Source: Azophilus sp965220425 (GTDB lineage Bacteria; Pseudomonadota; Gammaproteobacteria; Pseudomonadales; Azotimanducaceae). Taken from it: 64,000 bases of DNA. Shown piece after piece: positions 1 through 9,437 of this stretch (positions within the stretch are counted from its first letter, which is position 1; each line of letters begins with the position of its first letter). The notes beneath the pieces were generated by a model that had not been told where the DNA came from, made no database searches, and saw only the letters and a program-made list of their open reading frames with translations. The position numbers and the translations under genes were made by a program. The stretch spans positions 4,960,001-5,024,000 of the forward strand of contig OZ244830.1 in the NCBI GenBank assembly GCA_965220425.1, written 5' to 3'.

Positions 1-374
1 AGAACCCGGCGGGCAAGCGCGTACTGATCGTGACGGGCGCCGGCGGCAGGAACCTGCTGCCCGAAGCGCTGGCGAGCCGCGGCGCCGAGGTCACGCGCCT
101 GGAAGTCTACGTGCGGTATCCTTTGACCCTGAAAATTGACGCCGTGTCCGTCGCCGCCATCGTGGTCTCCAGCGGCGATGGATTCGAGCAGGCCACACGC
201 ACCTGGTTTGCGGCGGCGGGCTGCCCGGATGTTCCGGTGCTGGCGCCGTCGGCGCGCGTTGCATCCCTTGGCGCACGTCTGGGCCTCAGGTCCGTCCACG
301 ATTGCGGCGGCGCCAATGCAGACGCCGTGCTGGGTACGCTGCGACGGCTCGGAATGGAACAACGGCAAGGCTGA
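1..374 (+). CDS. hemD: Uroporphyrinogen-III synthase, C-terminal part
   Basis: The frame is open from the left edge (first full codon at base 3) and ends at 374, so only the last ~124 residues are present. HemD cyclises hydroxymethylbilane to uroporphyrinogen III with inversion of ring D, in cytoplasmic tetrapyrrole synthesis. The visible part has the second Rossmann-like lobe: VLIVTGAGGRNLLPEAL, then a LEVYVRYPL segment, a VVSSGDGFEQ turn and a C-terminal helix rich in LGTLRRLG. The identification rests on this pattern plus the hemX and hemY neighbours, a classic gammaproteobacterial order. The gene is separated from hemX by six bases, so the three are almost certainly cotranscribed. Confidence 0.9.
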   Translation, partial: NPAGKRVLIVTGAGGRNLLPEALASRGAEVTRLEVYVRYPLTLKIDAVSVAAIVVSSGDGFEQATRTWFAAAGCPDVPVLAPSARVASLGARLGLRSVHDCGGANADAVLGTLRRLGMEQRQG

Positions 375-380
375 GGCGAG

Positions 381-1562
381 ATGACCGAAGACATTGCACC
401 GACCGGCGGCGGCGAACCGTCTCCCCGGAAACCGGCCTCCGGCGGACGCTGGCTGGCGGGAGCCGCCCTGCTCTTCGGGTTGGCCGGAACCGTGGGCGCG
501 GCCTATCTGTACTACACCCTGGTGTTCCTCGATCCCGCGGCCCGCACCTCCGGCCGCATCGAAGGACTCGACGCCGGCCAACGGCAACTGCGCGCGCGGC
601 AGGATCGGTTGTCCGCCGACCTCTTAAGCTTCCAGCGCGAGCAACGGGCGGCGCTTGAAGGCCTCGGAACCCGGTTGGAAGAGTCGGAGCCCCGGGAAAT
701 GTTCTCTCAATGGCTAGAGGCCGCGAAAGCCCCCGAACCACCTTCGGAACAGGCGTGGGAACTGGCCGAGGTCGAATACCTGCTCAGGATCGCCAATCAT
801 CGCCTCCTGATGGAGCGGGATGTCGGGACGGCGCTCGGCCTCTTGAACGCCGCCGACGAGATACTTGCCGGCCACGACGACATCGCCATGCACGACGTAC
901 GCGCCATGCTCGCATCCGAGATATTGAGCCTGGAACAGACGCCGAGCGCCGACATCCCGGGAATCTATTTGCGTCTCGATGCGGTCAAGCGCCAACTCAG
1001 CGCGCTGACCCTGGCGCCGCCCGTATACAGTCTCCGCGAATCCATGGATACCGCCGACGCCGAAGCTGCTGTCGTGCCCGATGGCGACAGCGGAATTCCC
1101 GGAGAAGAATCCGAGTCCTTCGCGCGAACCGGTGCCCTGCCGGACGCGCCCCTGGCGGCATCCGAACCCGTGGTCGGAAAAAGCACCGAATCCTCGCGGG
1201 AAGGCGCCGGATTCCTCGATTCGCTGGCTTCGGAACTCGGCAAATTCGTACGTTTGCGGCGCATCGGCACCGGCTTCAAGCCACCGCTGGCCCCGAGCGA
1301 GTCGGCATACCTGGAACTCAATTTGCGCCTGATGCTGGAGCAGGCTCAGCTCGCCGCGCTGAGGCATGACCAGGCCGTGTACGCCTCGAGCCTCGATGCG
1401 GCGCTGGAGTGGATCGCCACGTACCTTGACGGACAAGGTCCGGCCGTCAAGGAAACGACCCAAACCCTTGCAGCGCTGCGCGGCCTGAACGTGGAATCCG
1501 CGCTGCCCGACATTTCCGGTTCATTGAACGCACTCAGGAAGGCACGGCAGGCGAACCCATGA
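381..1562 (+). CDS. hemX: HemX family membrane protein
   Basis: A 393-residue HemX-type protein encoded between hemD and hemY. Residues ~1-22 are a polar, Pro/Gly-rich cytoplasmic tail. Residues ~24-45 form one transmembrane helix (WLAGAALLFGLAGTVGAAYL). The rest is periplasmic and mostly helical, with a coiled-coil-like stretch just after the membrane (RQLRARQDRLSADLLSFQRE) and the conserved ELAEVEYLLRIANHRL block. HemX has no established enzymatic function; older annotation as a uroporphyrinogen methyltransferase comes from a fused domain absent here. The ATG at 381 follows GAGGCGAG closely. The stop overlaps the hemY start by four bases (ATGA), indicating translational coupling. Confidence 0.9.
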   Translation: MTEDIAPTGGGEPSPRKPASGGRWLAGAALLFGLAGTVGAAYLYYTLVFLDPAARTSGRIEGLDAGQRQLRARQDRLSADLLSFQREQRAALEGLGTRLEESEPREMFSQWLEAAKAPEPPSEQAWELAEVEYLLRIANHRLLMERDVGTALGLLNAADEILAGHDDIAMHDVRAMLASEILSLEQTPSADIPGIYLRLDAVKRQLSALTLAPPVYSLRESMDTADAEAAVVPDGDSGIPGEESESFARTGALPDAPLAASEPVVGKSTESSREGAGFLDSLASELGKFVRLRRIGTGFKPPLAPSESAYLELNLRLMLEQAQLAALRHDQAVYASSLDAALEWIATYLDGQGPAVKETTQTLAALRGLNVESALPDISGSLNALRKARQANP

Positions 1563-2749
1563 GAACCGGACTGCTGTTGCTGGTCACCGCGGCCGTTCTC
1601 GGCGGGCTCGTGGGAACCCTGATGCTGCGGGACCCGGGCTATGTGCTCATCGCTTACGCGGGCCGGGTCATGGAGACCAGCCTCTGGTTTGCCTTTGCCC
1701 TGCTGATCGTCCTGTACGCCGTATTGCGTTGCATCGTCTTCATGGCCGCGCGCCTGGTACAGGGGAAAAGCATCGTCGGAGCCTGGCGCGTGCAACGAGG
1801 CGAACGCGGCGCCCAACGCCAGACCGTGCGGGGATTGTTGTTGTACGCGGAAGGCCGGTGGACGGAAGCGAAGCAACTGCTTGTCGAGGCGGGACAGCGC
1901 GCTGCGATGCCCCTCGTCAACTATCTGCACGCGGCACGGGCGGCCCACGAACTCGGGGACCCGGCCGAGCGCGATGCGTTGTTGGCCCGCGCCGGGGAAT
2001 CCACGCCGGATGCCGCAGCCGCCGTGCTCCTCACACGAGCCGAACTGCAGATGGCCGGGGAACAGTGGGAAGAATGCCGGGCCACGCTTCTCGAACTGCG
2101 CGAAAAGTCGCCCAGACATCCCCGGATGCTCGACATGCTGCGGCAATGCCATGAACATCTTCAGGACTGGCAGGCACTGGTTGAATTGCTGCCCGAGTTG
2201 CGAAAAGCCAGGGCGGTCGATGCCGAGGTGGTCGCGGCGCTGGAACGCCGCGCCTGGACGCACCGGCTCGAGGCAGCCGACCATGCCGAGACCTGGCAGC
2301 GCCTGCCCAAGGAACTCAAACGGGACCCGGAGCTTGCGGTTGTCCGGGCGCGGCGCCTGGCCGCCTCCGGCGAGCACGCTGCCGCCGAACGGGCTGTACG
2401 CAAGGCCCTTGACCGGAGCTGGCACGAAGGGCTGGTCGAACTGTACGGGCGGATTCCGTCGCCCGATCTCCCGAAGCAGATGGCTGCCGCGGAGAACTGG
2501 CTGCCGGATCGTCCCAACGACGCGGGATTGCTGCTCGCGCTCGGCCGCATTGCCATGATGAACGGCGCCTGGTCGAAGGCGCGGGAATACCTGGAAGCGA
2601 GCCTGCGCCTCGAACCCTCCGTCGCGGTTTACGGCGAACTCGGGCGGCTGTTGAACCACCTGGGCGAATTCATTCGGGGCAGCGAATACCTGGGCAAGGC
2701 CTGCGCGGAGTTGCCCAACCTGCCGCTTCCTGCGCGGCCCGGCAGGTAG
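1559..2749 (+). CDS. hemY: HemY family TPR membrane protein
   Basis: A 396-residue HemY-type protein, start overlapping the hemX stop. Two N-terminal transmembrane helices (about residues 3-24 and 38-62) precede a HemY_N region and a long array of TPR-like helical pairs with repeated patterns such as LLYAEGRWTEAKQLLVEAG and LGRIAMMNGAWSKAREYLEA. This family of gammaproteobacteria is linked to tetrapyrrole metabolism by its position with hemCD and hemX; it is not the HemY protoporphyrinogen oxidase of Gram-positives. The gene ends the operon: the next gene (a TauD-type dioxygenase) converges on it with a gap of only 20 bases. Confidence 0.9.
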   Translation: MRTGLLLLVTAAVLGGLVGTLMLRDPGYVLIAYAGRVMETSLWFAFALLIVLYAVLRCIVFMAARLVQGKSIVGAWRVQRGERGAQRQTVRGLLLYAEGRWTEAKQLLVEAGQRAAMPLVNYLHAARAAHELGDPAERDALLARAGESTPDAAAAVLLTRAELQMAGEQWEECRATLLELREKSPRHPRMLDMLRQCHEHLQDWQALVELLPELRKARAVDAEVVAALERRAWTHRLEAADHAETWQRLPKELKRDPELAVVRARRLAASGEHAAAERAVRKALDRSWHEGLVELYGRIPSPDLPKQMAAAENWLPDRPNDAGLLLALGRIAMMNGAWSKAREYLEASLRLEPSVAVYGELGRLLNHLGEFIRGSEYLGKACAELPNLPLPARPGR

Positions 2750-2769
2750 TCTCCAGCCGCCTTGCCGCG

Positions 2770-3642
2770 CTAACCCTGGGGCGTCATGCCCGGCGCCAGT
2801 TCCGTGGCCGGGTCGCCGGCAACACGGGTGTGAACCAGTACCCGGGGCAGGTCGGCATCGCAGGGCCGGGCCCGGTGCATCACGCAACGGTTGTCCCAGA
2901 TCGCCGTATCGCCCACCTGCCACTCGTGCAGGTAAGTGCGGGGCGGCTGACAGGCGAATTCGGCCAGGCTCGTCAGTAACCGCTCCGATTCCTCTTCGGA
3001 AAGACCCGGAATACCGTATGCGTGACGGCCGATATAGAGCGCCGGGCGAGCCGTGGCCGAATGTACCTTTACCAGCGGCCGCAACGGTTTTTCCCCGCCA
3101 TAGAACCCATAGCCCGCGCCGACCTCGGGCTCATGGCCGATCCGTCCCTGTGAGTAGAACAGGGAATGGTAGGCGCACAGGTTCGAGATGCGGTCTCTCG
3201 TCCCGTCGTCGAGGGCGTCGTAAGCGGCGCGCATGTCGGCCCACTCCGTGCCGGCGTTGCCCGGCGCCACCTCCACCGCGCTCAATACGGACGCCTTGGC
3301 CGACAACGGCATGTAGGAACTGTCCGTATGCCATTCTTCGTTGCCCTTCAGGATGCTGGCGCCGTGCCCCTTTATATAGAGCGGCATGCCGTCCGCCCGG
3401 CGGTTGCTGAACGGCACGACCTTGAGGTCGCGGCCCGGCACAAGGTGTTCGATGTCGCCAAATCGCCTGGCGAACCCGTACTGCTCATCGGCTGTCAGGT
3501 GCTGCCCAGGGAAGATCAGCACGCCGTGTTCATGGAATGCCTGCTCGATGGCCGGCCAGGTGGCGCCATCGAGGGACCCGAGCCGTATACCGGTGACAAT
3601 GGCGCCCAGGGTGGCGCCCGTAGGTTCTATGCTGAGCGGCAC
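2770..3642 (-). CDS. TauD/TfdA family Fe(II)/2-oxoglutarate dioxygenase
   Basis: A ~290-residue non-haem iron dioxygenase. The iron-binding HxD of the family is in NEEWHTDSSYMPLSA, and the distal His with the 2-oxoglutarate-binding Arg is in the C-terminal NRCVMHRARP segment. IEPTGATLGAIVTGI at the N-terminus is typical of TauD/TfdA proteins. The frame is open upstream to 3792, but a GTG at 3640-3642 preceded by a consensus AGGAGG (spacing 6-7) is by far the best start, and upstream codons fall in a repeat (3671-3790) with no family similarity. The substrate (taurine, alkylsulfonate, aryloxyacetate or other) cannot be told from sequence. Confidence 0.88.
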   Translation of the reverse strand: MPLSIEPTGATLGAIVTGIRLGSLDGATWPAIEQAFHEHGVLIFPGQHLTADEQYGFARRFGDIEHLVPGRDLKVVPFSNRRADGMPLYIKGHGASILKGNEEWHTDSSYMPLSAKASVLSAVEVAPGNAGTEWADMRAAYDALDDGTRDRISNLCAYHSLFYSQGRIGHEPEVGAGYGFYGGEKPLRPLVKVHSATARPALYIGRHAYGIPGLSEEESERLLTSLAEFACQPPRTYLHEWQVGDTAIWDNRCVMHRARPCDADLPRVLVHTRVAGDPATELAPGMTPQG

Positions 3643-3670
3643 AGCCGTTTCCTCCTGAGGCGAAGTATAG

Positions 3671-3790
3671 CCCGCAAATTGCGCCAAGCCGCTTGTTGAA
3701 CTACCGAATGTTGCCTGTTTTTTTCCCGTTGCTTCCACGCTTTCGGGCGCCGTTCCGCGTACAAACCGCGCCGGCAGCGGCCTCGGCCGC
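3671..3790. repeat. Family A dispersed repeat, copy A1 (one end seen)
   Basis: This copy begins CCCGCAAATTGCGCCAAGCC, continues through GCTTGTTGAACTACCGAATG and a T-run, and reaches the internal GTACAAACCGCGCCGGCAG block shared with the other copies. It fills the gap between the dioxygenase start and the NRAMP-like stop. No opposite terminal inverted repeat is visible before the NRAMP-like gene, so this is a single-ended or truncated copy. Confidence 0.8.
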
Positions 3791-3822
3791 ACCCTTGCCG
3801 ATTCGTTCCAGGCGTTCGCTTC

Positions 3823-5244
3823 TCACCCGATCCATTCCGCAACCTTCGACCCTACCGTGTAAACAGCAAAGCTGATGTAGGTCGCCGAACCGATGACGAC
3901 CATGACGATGTTGACGGGTTTCGGCCGTACCGGCGGCGGCAGATTGCGCAGATTCATGTAGAGCACCATCGGCACGTAGACGGCCATGGCAAAGCCGCTG
4001 ATGGTCGCGCTGACAAAGAAGAAGTCGAGGGCGCTCACGTCGAACGTGCCGAAGAACCAGGTCGCGGCCACGCCGATGGTTGTAAGGCTTAGAGCGAACA
4101 CCAGGTAGAGCTTGTTCGCGGCAAAGCGGTGGGCAAGGGGAATATTCGTGTGCAAGAGGTCGACCCAGAGCCGGACGCCGCCGTCGAGACCGGCCAGCAC
4201 CGTACTGAAGAGCGCCGCGATGCCGATGATGAGAAACAGGTAACGGCCGCCGGCACCCATCGTTCCCTCGAGCACGATGGCGAGGTCCCAAACGAGCTGG
4301 CTCTCCTGGGGTACGATCCCGAGAGGATGCAGCACCACCAGCGCGCCGAACATGAACAGGAACATCGTCAACGTGTTGGTGAGCCAGAAGTACACGACAC
4401 TGTCCTGAATCACGAAACGGAACCAGTCCCGAAAACGCTGAACGTTCTCGGCGGTCGCCGGAAACAGGTAGCCGATCTCGCTGTCGCCGCGCTGGGCTTC
4501 GCGGAACGGATTGAGCAGCACGGGAATCCGCCCGCCCATGCCGATGTTCTTGTCGCGCAGGTAGTAAGCGTAGAAGAGATTGCTGACGCCGCCGGCCCCC
4601 GCGAATACGAACGCACCGAAGAAGCGGTGAAAGGTGAACTCTTCGTCGAGGCTGATGTGGCCGATGTTGGCCACGCCCTTGATCATCGTCCAGACGTCAC
4701 CGAGCGTGCCGACGCTGAAGGCGACGACGAGAAGTCCGGCGACGATGAGGAGCACGAGAAAGATAACGGTGCGCTCCACCGACGCATAGATGCGCTTCGG
4801 CCCGAAAACGATGGCGAGCGCGAGCGCGAAGACCAGCGCCGTCCACGCCCAATCGGGTCCCGGCCCATCGGTGCCGAAGAAGAGAATCTTGATGGATGTG
4901 CCCGCCGCGCGGCCCCAACCGGGCAGGAAGGCGGTGACCAGCAACAGGGTCATGAAGAAGAACACCCAGAAACTGGACATCCTTGCGAAACCGGTGAAGG
5001 CGCTCTCGCCCGTCGAGACGGCCCAGCGACCGATCTCGATGTTGATCCAGAGTTGCAGGAAAACGCCGAGAGCCGCGGCCCACATCATCCCGGCGCCGAA
5101 CTTCGCCGTGATCCAGGGCCAAAGGATGAGCTCGCCCGAGCCTATCGCAATGCCCACCATCACAGCGCCGGGCCCCGTCATCTTCCAGAAGCCCGAATCC
5201 CGCTCCGGCATATCGGCGGAGCGCAGGGGCGGAATCTCGAGCAT
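3823..5244 (-). CDS. NRAMP-like membrane transporter, atypical
   Basis: A 473-residue integral membrane protein with about eleven hydrophobic segments, the NRAMP/LeuT-fold arrangement. The first helix reads GPGAVMVGIAIGSGELILWP and the sixth FGAFVFAGAGGVSNLFYAYY. In canonical metal-transporting NRAMPs these helices carry the DPGN and MPH metal-binding motifs; neither is present, so manganese or iron transport should not be assumed. It belongs to the NRAMP-related branch with a GSGELI motif, whose substrates are poorly defined. The start is ATG at 5244 with a weak ribosome site; the inner ATG at 5211 is an alternative. Family A repeats lie on both sides. Confidence 0.8.
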   Translation of the reverse strand: MLEIPPLRSADMPERDSGFWKMTGPGAVMVGIAIGSGELILWPWITAKFGAGMMWAAALGVFLQLWINIEIGRWAVSTGESAFTGFARMSSFWVFFFMTLLLVTAFLPGWGRAAGTSIKILFFGTDGPGPDWAWTALVFALALAIVFGPKRIYASVERTVIFLVLLIVAGLLVVAFSVGTLGDVWTMIKGVANIGHISLDEEFTFHRFFGAFVFAGAGGVSNLFYAYYLRDKNIGMGGRIPVLLNPFREAQRGDSEIGYLFPATAENVQRFRDWFRFVIQDSVVYFWLTNTLTMFLFMFGALVVLHPLGIVPQESQLVWDLAIVLEGTMGAGGRYLFLIIGIAALFSTVLAGLDGGVRLWVDLLHTNIPLAHRFAANKLYLVFALSLTTIGVAATWFFGTFDVSALDFFFVSATISGFAMAVYVPMVLYMNLRNLPPPVRPKPVNIVMVVIGSATYISFAVYTVGSKVAEWIG

Positions 5245-5290
5245 CTTTATCGGAGACCGTCCTTAGCGGAGCTTCCCTCCGCACGCGCCA

Positions 5291-5450
5291 ACCCGCATAT
5301 TGCACCAAGCCGCCTGTTGAGTCGCCGAATGTTGTTCGTTTTCAGCCGGTTGGTTTCAAATGGGAAATTCTTCCCGGTACAGACCGCGCCGGCAGGGGCC
5401 GCGCCCTCGCTTGTCTTGCGGCGGAGCGCGCGGACATCGGCGCTCGCCGG
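5291..5450. repeat. Family A dispersed repeat, copy A2
   Basis: Starts ACCCGCATATTGCACCAAGC, then CGCCTGTTGAGTCGCCGAAT, a T-rich stretch, and GGTACAGACCGCGCCGGCAG with GCGCCCTCGCTTGTCTT. It matches A1, A3, A4 and the right half of A5 in the same order. Its inner boundary runs into the broken edge of a DUF3604 remnant at about 5450. No second terminal repeat was found. Confidence 0.8.
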
Positions 5451-5647
5451 CCGAGCAACTCAGCGTGATCCGATACGACCAGGAAATCCAGCGGTGTCGC
5501 CAGTTGCATGCGCGCCCGGCGATAGGGATGGATTACGGGCTGGCCCCTGGCGAACCGGTAGGCCGTATCCGGATCGGCGGTGAGATTGTTGTGGAGGAAG
5601 GCATCGAAGGAACAGGTGGTGTGGACGCTGCGGCGAATCCTGGACAC
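5451..5647 (-). pseudogene. DUF3604 protein, N-terminal fragment
   Basis: Reading on the minus strand from 5647, the frame gives a block typical of the N-terminal region of DUF3604 proteins: CSFDAFLHNN, then ADPDTAYRFARGQPV, and finally LDFLVVSDHAELLG. The similarity stops at about 5455, where the family A repeat A2 begins. Intact members of this family run to several hundred residues, so this is a short relic. A second relic, from near the other end of a DUF3604 protein, lies at 60.8-61.0 kb beside a family B element. Confidence 0.65.
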
Positions 5648-5719
5648 CGCCTGGCGCGGTATTGGATATTCTTGCTTTTCGTTCTCATGCCGCCCGGGGC
5701 GGCCAGGTTATTGTAGGCC

Positions 5720-6184
5720 ATGAAACGCGCCATTATCGATTTCCATCGTGACGAGGCCGGCGACTGGATCGCCGACCTCGACTGCGGCCACGGCCAGCAT
5801 GCGCGGCATCGGCCGCCATTCGTCAACCGGCCCTGGGTAGCAACCGCCGCCGGGCGCGAGGAGATGCTGGGCAGCGAACTCGACTGCCTCCGGTGCCACC
5901 GGATGGAATGGCCCGAAGGGCTTGAAACCTACCGGCGCACGCCGGAATTCGACGAGAACACCGTCCCGGACGGACTCAGGCGCGAACACGCCACCAAGCG
6001 GGGGGTGTGGGCGCGGTTGCATGTCCTTGCCGGCAAGCTGCAATACCATATCGGCGCGCCCATTGACCGCTCATTGCAGGTGGCGGCAGGGGCAACCGCA
6101 GTCATCGTCCCCCAGGTATCCCACCGAGTCGAGGTGATCGGGCGCTCCAGGTTCTTCGTCGAGTTCTGGAAGGCGTTGCGCTGA
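5720..6184 (+). CDS. DUF3565-DUF1971 fusion protein
   Basis: A 154-residue cytoplasmic protein with two small domains. Residues ~1-62 match DUF3565: MKRAIIDFHRDEAGDWIADL followed by DCGHGQHARHRPPF and ELDCLRCHRMEWP, with Cys/His pairs that look metal-binding. Residues ~66-152 match DUF1971 (TehB/YeaR-like cupin): ETYRRTPEFDENTVP, then GVWARLHVLAGKLQY and a C-terminal FFVEFW. DUF1971 proteins have been linked to tellurite or nitrate stress responses in enteric bacteria, but no role is proven here. The gene stands alone between the DUF3604 relic and rho, and converges on rho. Confidence 0.75.
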   Translation: MKRAIIDFHRDEAGDWIADLDCGHGQHARHRPPFVNRPWVATAAGREEMLGSELDCLRCHRMEWPEGLETYRRTPEFDENTVPDGLRREHATKRGVWARLHVLAGKLQYHIGAPIDRSLQVAAGATAVIVPQVSHRVEVIGRSRFFVEFWKALR

Positions 6185-6241
6185 TTTCCCTATGACGGGA
6201 ACCGCCGAAGAGGTCGCAAAGGCGGTGACTTTTCCGGCCGG

Positions 6242-7507
<1,266 letters not shown>

Positions 7508-7869
7508 GGCAACTACTTGCTCTTGTTGGTGACGTTCGGCGCGAAACTGCGCGGGTTGCCGGTCCAATCCGCGCACCTTTCGGTGCTTTCTCCAGGCTCT
7601 ACTGCCAAGGGCCTGACTGAGGGGTAGTGAACTTGGATACGGTTGGAAAGAAGCGTTGTTTGCGCCTCCGATTTGCAAGTGTAGTGCTTTGTTTGCTGCC
7701 GTCAAGCGGCAGTTTTCGCTACAGACAAGCCAATCGCGGCGTCGGGAATCCGCCCTGAACGGCTGCGTATCGCCTGCAAACCACCATCGAGAACACGGAA
7801 ACGGCAACAATCGCCGTCCGCGCCGCGCCGGCGCAGACGCGCATTCAGCGCATCGCCCGCGGTCGCGAT
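7508..7869. other. Rho upstream region, no gene
   Basis: About 360 bases between rho and the fragment cluster. It holds the putative rho promoter and leader. No coding sequence with recognisable family similarity was seen in either strand. Confidence 0.5.
7678..7705 (-). promoter_or_regulatory. Candidate sigma-70 promoter of rho
   Basis: On the minus strand TTGACG (7700-7705) and TACACT (7678-7683) are separated by 16 bases, a good sigma-70 match. It would give a leader of roughly 165 bases before the rho ATG, in keeping with known rho genes that have long leaders used for autoregulation. Start site not demonstrated. Confidence 0.45.
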
Positions 7870-8178
7870 TCAGGCCCTGGTGAACGTCAGATTCAGCCTC
7901 AAGGTCCCCGGCATGATGCCCGGCCGGTGCAGGAAGTCGTTGTCTTTCGCGTACGTGAACCGGCCCACCCGGTCGAGCAGCGTGTTCCAGGCGGCGGTCT
8001 GTTCAAGACGCGGCAGGTGGGCGCCCGGACACGCTCTCGGCCCTTGTGAGAACGCCGGGCGCCGCGTGCCCGCCCGGCGGTCGAGTTCCAGGTTCCGGGC
8101 CCGCTGCCATTCGGCCGGGTCGCCGAAATCCTCGGTCCAGATGTCGATACCGTTCGCGCGCACGATCTTCTCAGCCAT
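7870..8178 (-). pseudogene. Chimeric remnant: alpha/beta hydrolase start fused to P450 end
   Basis: The frame begins MAEKIVRANGIDIWTEDFGD, the typical first residues of an alpha/beta hydrolase, and then switches abruptly to the C-terminus of a cytochrome P450: the haem-ligand loop FSQGPRACPGAHLPRLEQ (Cys in the expected position, though the family Phe-Gly start is altered) and a downstream TLLDRVGRFTY helix. Neither gene is complete: the hydrolase lacks its whole core, the P450 everything upstream of the Cys loop. At 102 residues the product cannot be a functional member of either family. It looks like a deletion joint between two lost genes. Confidence 0.7.
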
Positions 8179-8211
8179 GATTCGTCAGCCGCGCCGTTCC
8201 AGGATGCACCG

Positions 8212-8311
8212 TCTATACGATGCGGGCGCGAGCCACGTATGCATTCAGCCCGTCCATCCCGACGGCGCCATCGGCCCCCTCCACTGGGAGACGCTGGAGG
8301 CGCTCGCATAA
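8212..8311 (+). pseudogene. LLM-class oxidoreductase, C-terminal scrap
   Basis: The frame reads RLYDAGASHVCIQPVHPDG and ends ETLEALA followed by a stop at 8311. This closely resembles the last strand and helix of LLM-class F420-dependent oxidoreductases, which commonly end with a DAG-x-THVCLQP-type motif. About 30 residues remain. It lies head-to-head with the hydrolase/P450 chimera and belongs to the same decayed block. Confidence 0.5.
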
Positions 8312-8473
8312 CCGGCATCCGGATCGGCTGCTCCGTGCCTGGCTGAGGCGGACCGTTGGTTCGAACGGCCCTGCGAACACCAGGTGTGTTTCCCCGTGCC
8401 GAGGGTTCAGGCGTCGTCGCTGACCTCGGCTCCGGACGGCATACCGAGCACATGGCTTTCAACTACGGCAAGA

Positions 8474-8600
8474 CGCCGACGGTCGGCTTCTGTCGAATCG
8501 GGACATTGTCGACCACATGATGGGCATGCTCTTCGCCGCTCACGAAACGACGGCGAGCGGCATGGCGATGATGATGTTCTCCCTGGCCCGGCATCCAGTA
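8474..8600 (+). pseudogene. Cytochrome P450 I-helix fragment
   Basis: The frame starting at GCC 8474 encodes GRLLSNRDIVDHMMGMLFAA followed directly by HETTASGMAMMMFSLARHP, the canonical P450 I-helix with its oxygen-activating HETT. Similarity fades by 8600. It is on the opposite strand to the P450 tail at 7870-8178, so the two pieces are not simply one interrupted gene unless an inversion occurred. Confidence 0.6.
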
Positions 8601-8646
8601 CCTGCCGATGCATCGGCCCGAGGATCGGTTGACGCGTTCCAACACG

Positions 8647-8892
8647 TCAATCGGTCAGGAATTTGCTTCGGAGGTCTTCCGCCGGTATGAAACGGCTGGC
8701 CTGACGATAGATCGCGTGCAGCGTCCCGACCGTCAGATCACGGTGTACGGGAACGACCAGTATTTCCCTCTTCCCGGATGGCGCGACCCGTACAAGCTTC
8801 GCATGGCTGCCCCGCATCGATACGACCTCGAACCCGAATCCGCGAAGCACCCGCAGAACCTCGCGAGCCTTGAGCCGCTTGAGGCGGGGCAT
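8647..8892 (-). CDS. hicA: HicA-type mRNA interferase toxin
   Basis: An 81-residue HicA family toxin with the double-stranded-RNA-binding-like fold. The N-terminal helix (LKAREVLRVLRGFGFEVVSM) is followed by the catalytic-type RGSHAKLVR with its His, and HRDLTVGTLHAIYRQA. HicA cleaves mRNA and is neutralised by HicB. The ATG (8890-8892) overlaps the stop of the upstream hicB gene by one base (TGATG), so the antitoxin is translated first and the pair is coupled. Typical length for the family. The gene abuts decayed P450 sequence. Confidence 0.88.
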   Translation of the reverse strand: MPRLKRLKAREVLRVLRGFGFEVVSMRGSHAKLVRVAPSGKREILVVPVHRDLTVGTLHAIYRQASRFIPAEDLRSKFLTD

Positions 8893-9437
8893 CAGGAAGG
8901 GCGTGCCGACGTCTCGAAGCTCAGGATGAGCCTTGGTCGCGGTGTCAGCCCCAGCAACGCCGGATCTTCGTCGTTCATGTAGAGATCAACGCCTTCACGA
9001 AGATTGCTCAGCGTCTCATCCAGGGAGTTGCCCTGAGTGACCACAGCCAGTTCCAGGCACTCGGCGGTGTAGCGTCCTTCCTCCTCGACAACGACTGCGT
9101 GAATCGTCGACCGGGCCGAGACCGGAGCCGCTGCGTAGGCTGAATCCGCTTCAGCAACGCTGAATTCGTTGTCGCCGGTATCCGTTCCGGCGGGTAACGA
9201 CTGGCGGTAATCCTTCTCAATGGCATACAGGCCGCGCTGCAAGCGCCTGAAGTAGGGCCATCGATGGGCGTGGTGGCTCGGCGCGTTGACGCAGCAGCGG
9301 CTGACCACATGTGTTCGTACGGAACGTTCGTTCAGATGCGGCAGCGCGTGGACGACCTCCGCGGGAGTAAAGGTCCAATTCCTGCGCGCGGTACACAGGC
9401 GGCGGGCCGCGGAGAGCACCTCATTGTGGATTCGCAT
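8892..9437 (-). CDS. hicB: HicB-type antitoxin with extra N-terminal winged-helix-like domain
   Basis: A 181-residue protein. The last ~70 residues are a HicB domain: IHAVVVEEEGRYTAECLELA, then TQGNSLDETLSNLREGVDLY and an LTPRPRLILSFE strand. The first ~80 residues are unusual for HicB: EVLSAARRLCTARRNWTFTP, then ALPHLNERSVRTHV and YFRRLQRGLYAI, which resemble a small winged-helix domain (DUF7669-like) as found in endonuclease-associated proteins. The linker (about residues 80-108) is acidic and Ala/Ser-rich. Alternatively the ORF is a recent fusion and a shorter HicB starts internally, but no ribosome site suggests this. ATG at 9435-9437. Confidence 0.75.
   Translation of the reverse strand: MRIHNEVLSAARRLCTARRNWTFTPAEVVHALPHLNERSVRTHVVSRCCVNAPSHHAHRWPYFRRLQRGLYAIEKDYRQSLPAGTDTGDNEFSVAEADSAYAAAPVSARSTIHAVVVEEEGRYTAECLELAVVTQGNSLDETLSNLREGVDLYMNDEDPALLGLTPRPRLILSFETSARPS

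Noticed and set aside
1346..2923. Minus-strand open frame of 525 codons across hemY
   Set aside because: Antisense to hemX/hemY, no recognisable domain, explained by high GC at third positions.
4129..5583. Long plus-strand open frame (484 codons) opposite the NRAMP-like gene
   Set aside because: It is antisense to a well-supported membrane protein; composition is rich in His, Glu and Arg typical of reverse-strand GC-rich frames, with no family similarity.
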